In this document: positions 62,602 to 64,000 of the stretch, piece after piece
Layout of the letters: the number at the start of each line of letters is the position of its first letter
How positions within the stretch are numbered: the stretch's first letter is position 1
DNA from: Glaciecola sp964195425
Lineage (GTDB): Bacteria > Pseudomonadota > Gammaproteobacteria > Enterobacterales > Alteromonadaceae
DNA length: 64,000 nt
Assembly: GCA_964195425.1 (NCBI GenBank)
Contig: CAXMOM010000019.1
Span: 62,001 to 126,000 of the forward strand
Direction: 5' to 3'
Notes under the pieces: model-generated
What the model was told of the DNA's origin: nothing
Databases searched by the model: none
Seen by the model: the letters and a program-made list of their open reading frames with translations, nothing else
Position numbers and translations under genes: made by a program

Positions 62602-64000
62602 ATGCGCTTAAAAAAAATCCGCCTAGCCGGTTTTAAATCATTTGTTGATCCAACTAATATTCCCTTTCCAGGGGATATGACGGCTATTGTGGGTCCAAAT
62701 GGCTGCGGTAAATCGAATGTGATTGATGCCGTACGTTGGGTTTTAGGTGAATCTTCTGCAAAGAACTTACGCGGCGACGCAATGACCGATGTTATTTTTA
62801 ACGGTTCAAGCGCTCGTAAGCCGGTTTCACAATGCTCTGTCGAACTTTTGTTTGATAACACCTCACAGCGTATTCAGGGAGAATTTGCGGCTTATAGTGA
62901 AATATCAGTTAAGCGTGTGGTCACAAAAGAAGCGGTTTCTAGCTATTTCTTAAATGCCAGTAAGTGCAGACGTAAAGATATTACAGACCTTTTTCTAGGC
63001 ACCGGTTTGGGACCGCGAAGTTATGCCATTATAGAACAGGGCATGATTTCTAAGCTTATTGAGTCAAAGCCACAAGAATTACGTGTTTTCATCGAGGAAG
63101 CCGCGGGTATTTCAAAGTATAAAGAGAGACGTAAAGAAACGCTAACACGGATACGGCATACCAAAGAAAATCTAGATAGACTCGAGGACGTGCGCCAAGA
63201 ATTAGGTGAGCAAATTGCTAAGCTAAAGCGCCAAGCAACAGCCGCCAATCGTTATAAAGAACTTAAACACCAAGGGCGGCAGCTAAAAGCTGAGTTGGCG
63301 ACCCTTAAGTGGCTTGCGCAAAGCCATATTATGGCTGAGTCTCAATCAGTGATTGTTGAAAAACAGCAAATACTCGACAACTTGCTGACCAGTCAACAAG
63401 GCGACCAAACAGGCTTGCAGGTACTAAAAAATCAACAATCTGCAAGCAAGCAGGCCATTGACGATTTACAGCAACAAATATTTACTGTGGGCACTGAAGT
63501 AACTAAGGTAGAACAATCACAATTATTTGCTAAAAAACGTGCAGGACAAATTCAATCTGAAATTGAACAAATCAAGCAAAGCGAGTTAAGTCTATTTTCT
63601 GCACTTAACGGTTTACTTGATGAAATTAACCAAAGTGAAAAAAAACGCCTAGCGGTAGAGCCTGGAAAAGAGCTTATGCAAGAGCAGCTTTTCGAATTAG
63701 AAGATAAAAAACATGATGCAGATGCGCGCTTAGACAAACAAATACGCTTGGCCAAAGAAAAAGAAGATGCGTTTTATTGTAAGACCCAGCTACTGCAACA
63801 AAAGCATAGTCAAATACAACAAACGCTTAGTTTACAAGATCGCACCGAGACACGCTTAAATGAGCTAAGCGAAGAGTTGGCCAGCTTAACCGACATTGTG
63901 CTTACTCAAAAACTGGTCCAGCTTACCGAGCAGCGAAGTCATATTGCGTTATCGTTAACTGATCAAGAAAAGCAATTGGGTACGCTCAATGTGCAGCTAA
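62602..64000 (+). CDS. smc: Chromosome segregation protein SMC, N-terminal part (cut by window edge)
   Basis: The first 466 codons of an SMC ATPase. The head has MRLKKIRLAGFKSFVDPTN, the Walker A IVGPNGCGKSN at about residues 30-40, and EQGMISKLIESKPQELR. From about residue 170 a long coiled coil begins (LEDVRQELGEQIAKLKRQ) and runs past the window edge. It condenses and arranges sister chromosomes with ScpAB. Having SMC rather than MukB separates this organism from the enteric/Vibrio group. Confidence 0.96.
   Translation, partial: MRLKKIRLAGFKSFVDPTNIPFPGDMTAIVGPNGCGKSNVIDAVRWVLGESSAKNLRGDAMTDVIFNGSSARKPVSQCSVELLFDNTSQRIQGEFAAYSEISVKRVVTKEAVSSYFLNASKCRRKDITDLFLGTGLGPRSYAIIEQGMISKLIESKPQELRVFIEEAAGISKYKERRKETLTRIRHTKENLDRLEDVRQELGEQIAKLKRQATAANRYKELKHQGRQLKAELATLKWLAQSHIMAESQSVIVEKQQILDNLLTSQQGDQTGLQVLKNQQSASKQAIDDLQQQIFTVGTEVTKVEQSQLFAKKRAGQIQSEIEQIKQSELSLFSALNGLLDEINQSEKKRLAVEPGKELMQEQLFELEDKKHDADARLDKQIRLAKEKEDAFYCKTQLLQQKHSQIQQTLSLQDRTETRLNELSEELASLTDIVLTQKLVQLTEQRSHIALSLTDQEKQLGTLNVQL

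Overview
The window looks like chromosomal DNA of a marine-type gammaproteobacterium, most likely of the order Alteromonadales (Glaciecola/Alteromonas-like). This is an inference from gene content: gammaproteobacterial housekeeping clusters in near-E. coli order (ppiB-lpxH with divergent cysS; mltD-gloB; the leuS-lptE-holA-nadD-rsfS-rlmH-mrdA-rodA-rlpA-dacA-ybeD-lipB-lipA block; yhbY beside ftsH-folP-glmM-tpiA-secG-tRNA-Leu; pnp-nlpI; cysZ beside smc), two DUF3718 proteins, an SO_0444-type Cu/Zn exporter, and an AT-rich composition judged by eye. No CRISPR array, rRNA operon, intact transposase, phage or plasmid module was seen.

Layout. 1-2.9 kb: a cut LysR regulator divergent from a VOC protein, an exported cyclase-family protein, and the tRNA hydroxylase MiaE. 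3-9.2 kb: lpxH, ppiB, cysS, mltD, gloB and a YafS-like methyltransferase. 9.3-21.2 kb is the accessory part: an unrecognised membrane protein, a YgiN-like monooxygenase, a broken DUF4097-like gene, a Tat-exported intradiol dioxygenase, an EamA transporter, two DUF3718 proteins, a large secreted zinc protease, a secreted phosphatase-superfamily enzyme with a ten-G run in its reading frame, an exported VOC-fold protein, a Rho paralogue without the RNA-binding domain, and a SixA-like phosphatase. 21.3-31 kb: metG, apbC/mrp, dcd, a phosphoesterase, tRNA-Pro(GGG), a GGDEF remnant, a dienoyl-CoA isomerase, a YkgJ-type protein, a MerR regulator with its metal exporter, and trhA. 31.1-44.5 kb: the long minus-strand lipoate / cell-wall / ribosome-maturation / leuS block. 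44.8-64 kb: a Lon-like protease, an SDR, yhbY, a decayed rlmE, ftsH-folP-glmM-tpiA-secG-tRNA-Leu, a RaiA/HPF-like gene, nhaR, pnp, a DUF1244 gene, nlpI, a Sel1-repeat zinc protease, cysZ and the 5' part of smc.

How the genes work together. Several clusters are functional units: lipB/lipA make the lipoyl cofactor; mrdA/rodA/rlpA/dacA handle peptidoglycan elongation and trimming; the MerR regulator and its exporter form a metal-defence unit with a recognisable 20-bp-spacer operator-promoter; ftsH-folP-glmM-tpiA-secG is a conserved housekeeping run.

The observations most worth following up are the RNA-binding-domain-less Rho paralogue at 18842-19813, the decayed rlmE at 48390-48527 (an otherwise widely conserved 23S rRNA methyltransferase), the G10 tract at 16557-16566 that could switch a secreted enzyme on and off, the HExxHxxGxxD zinc-protease motif inside a Sel1-repeat protein at 60039-61562, and the break of the usual secG-tRNA-Leu-nusA-rpsO-pnp order.
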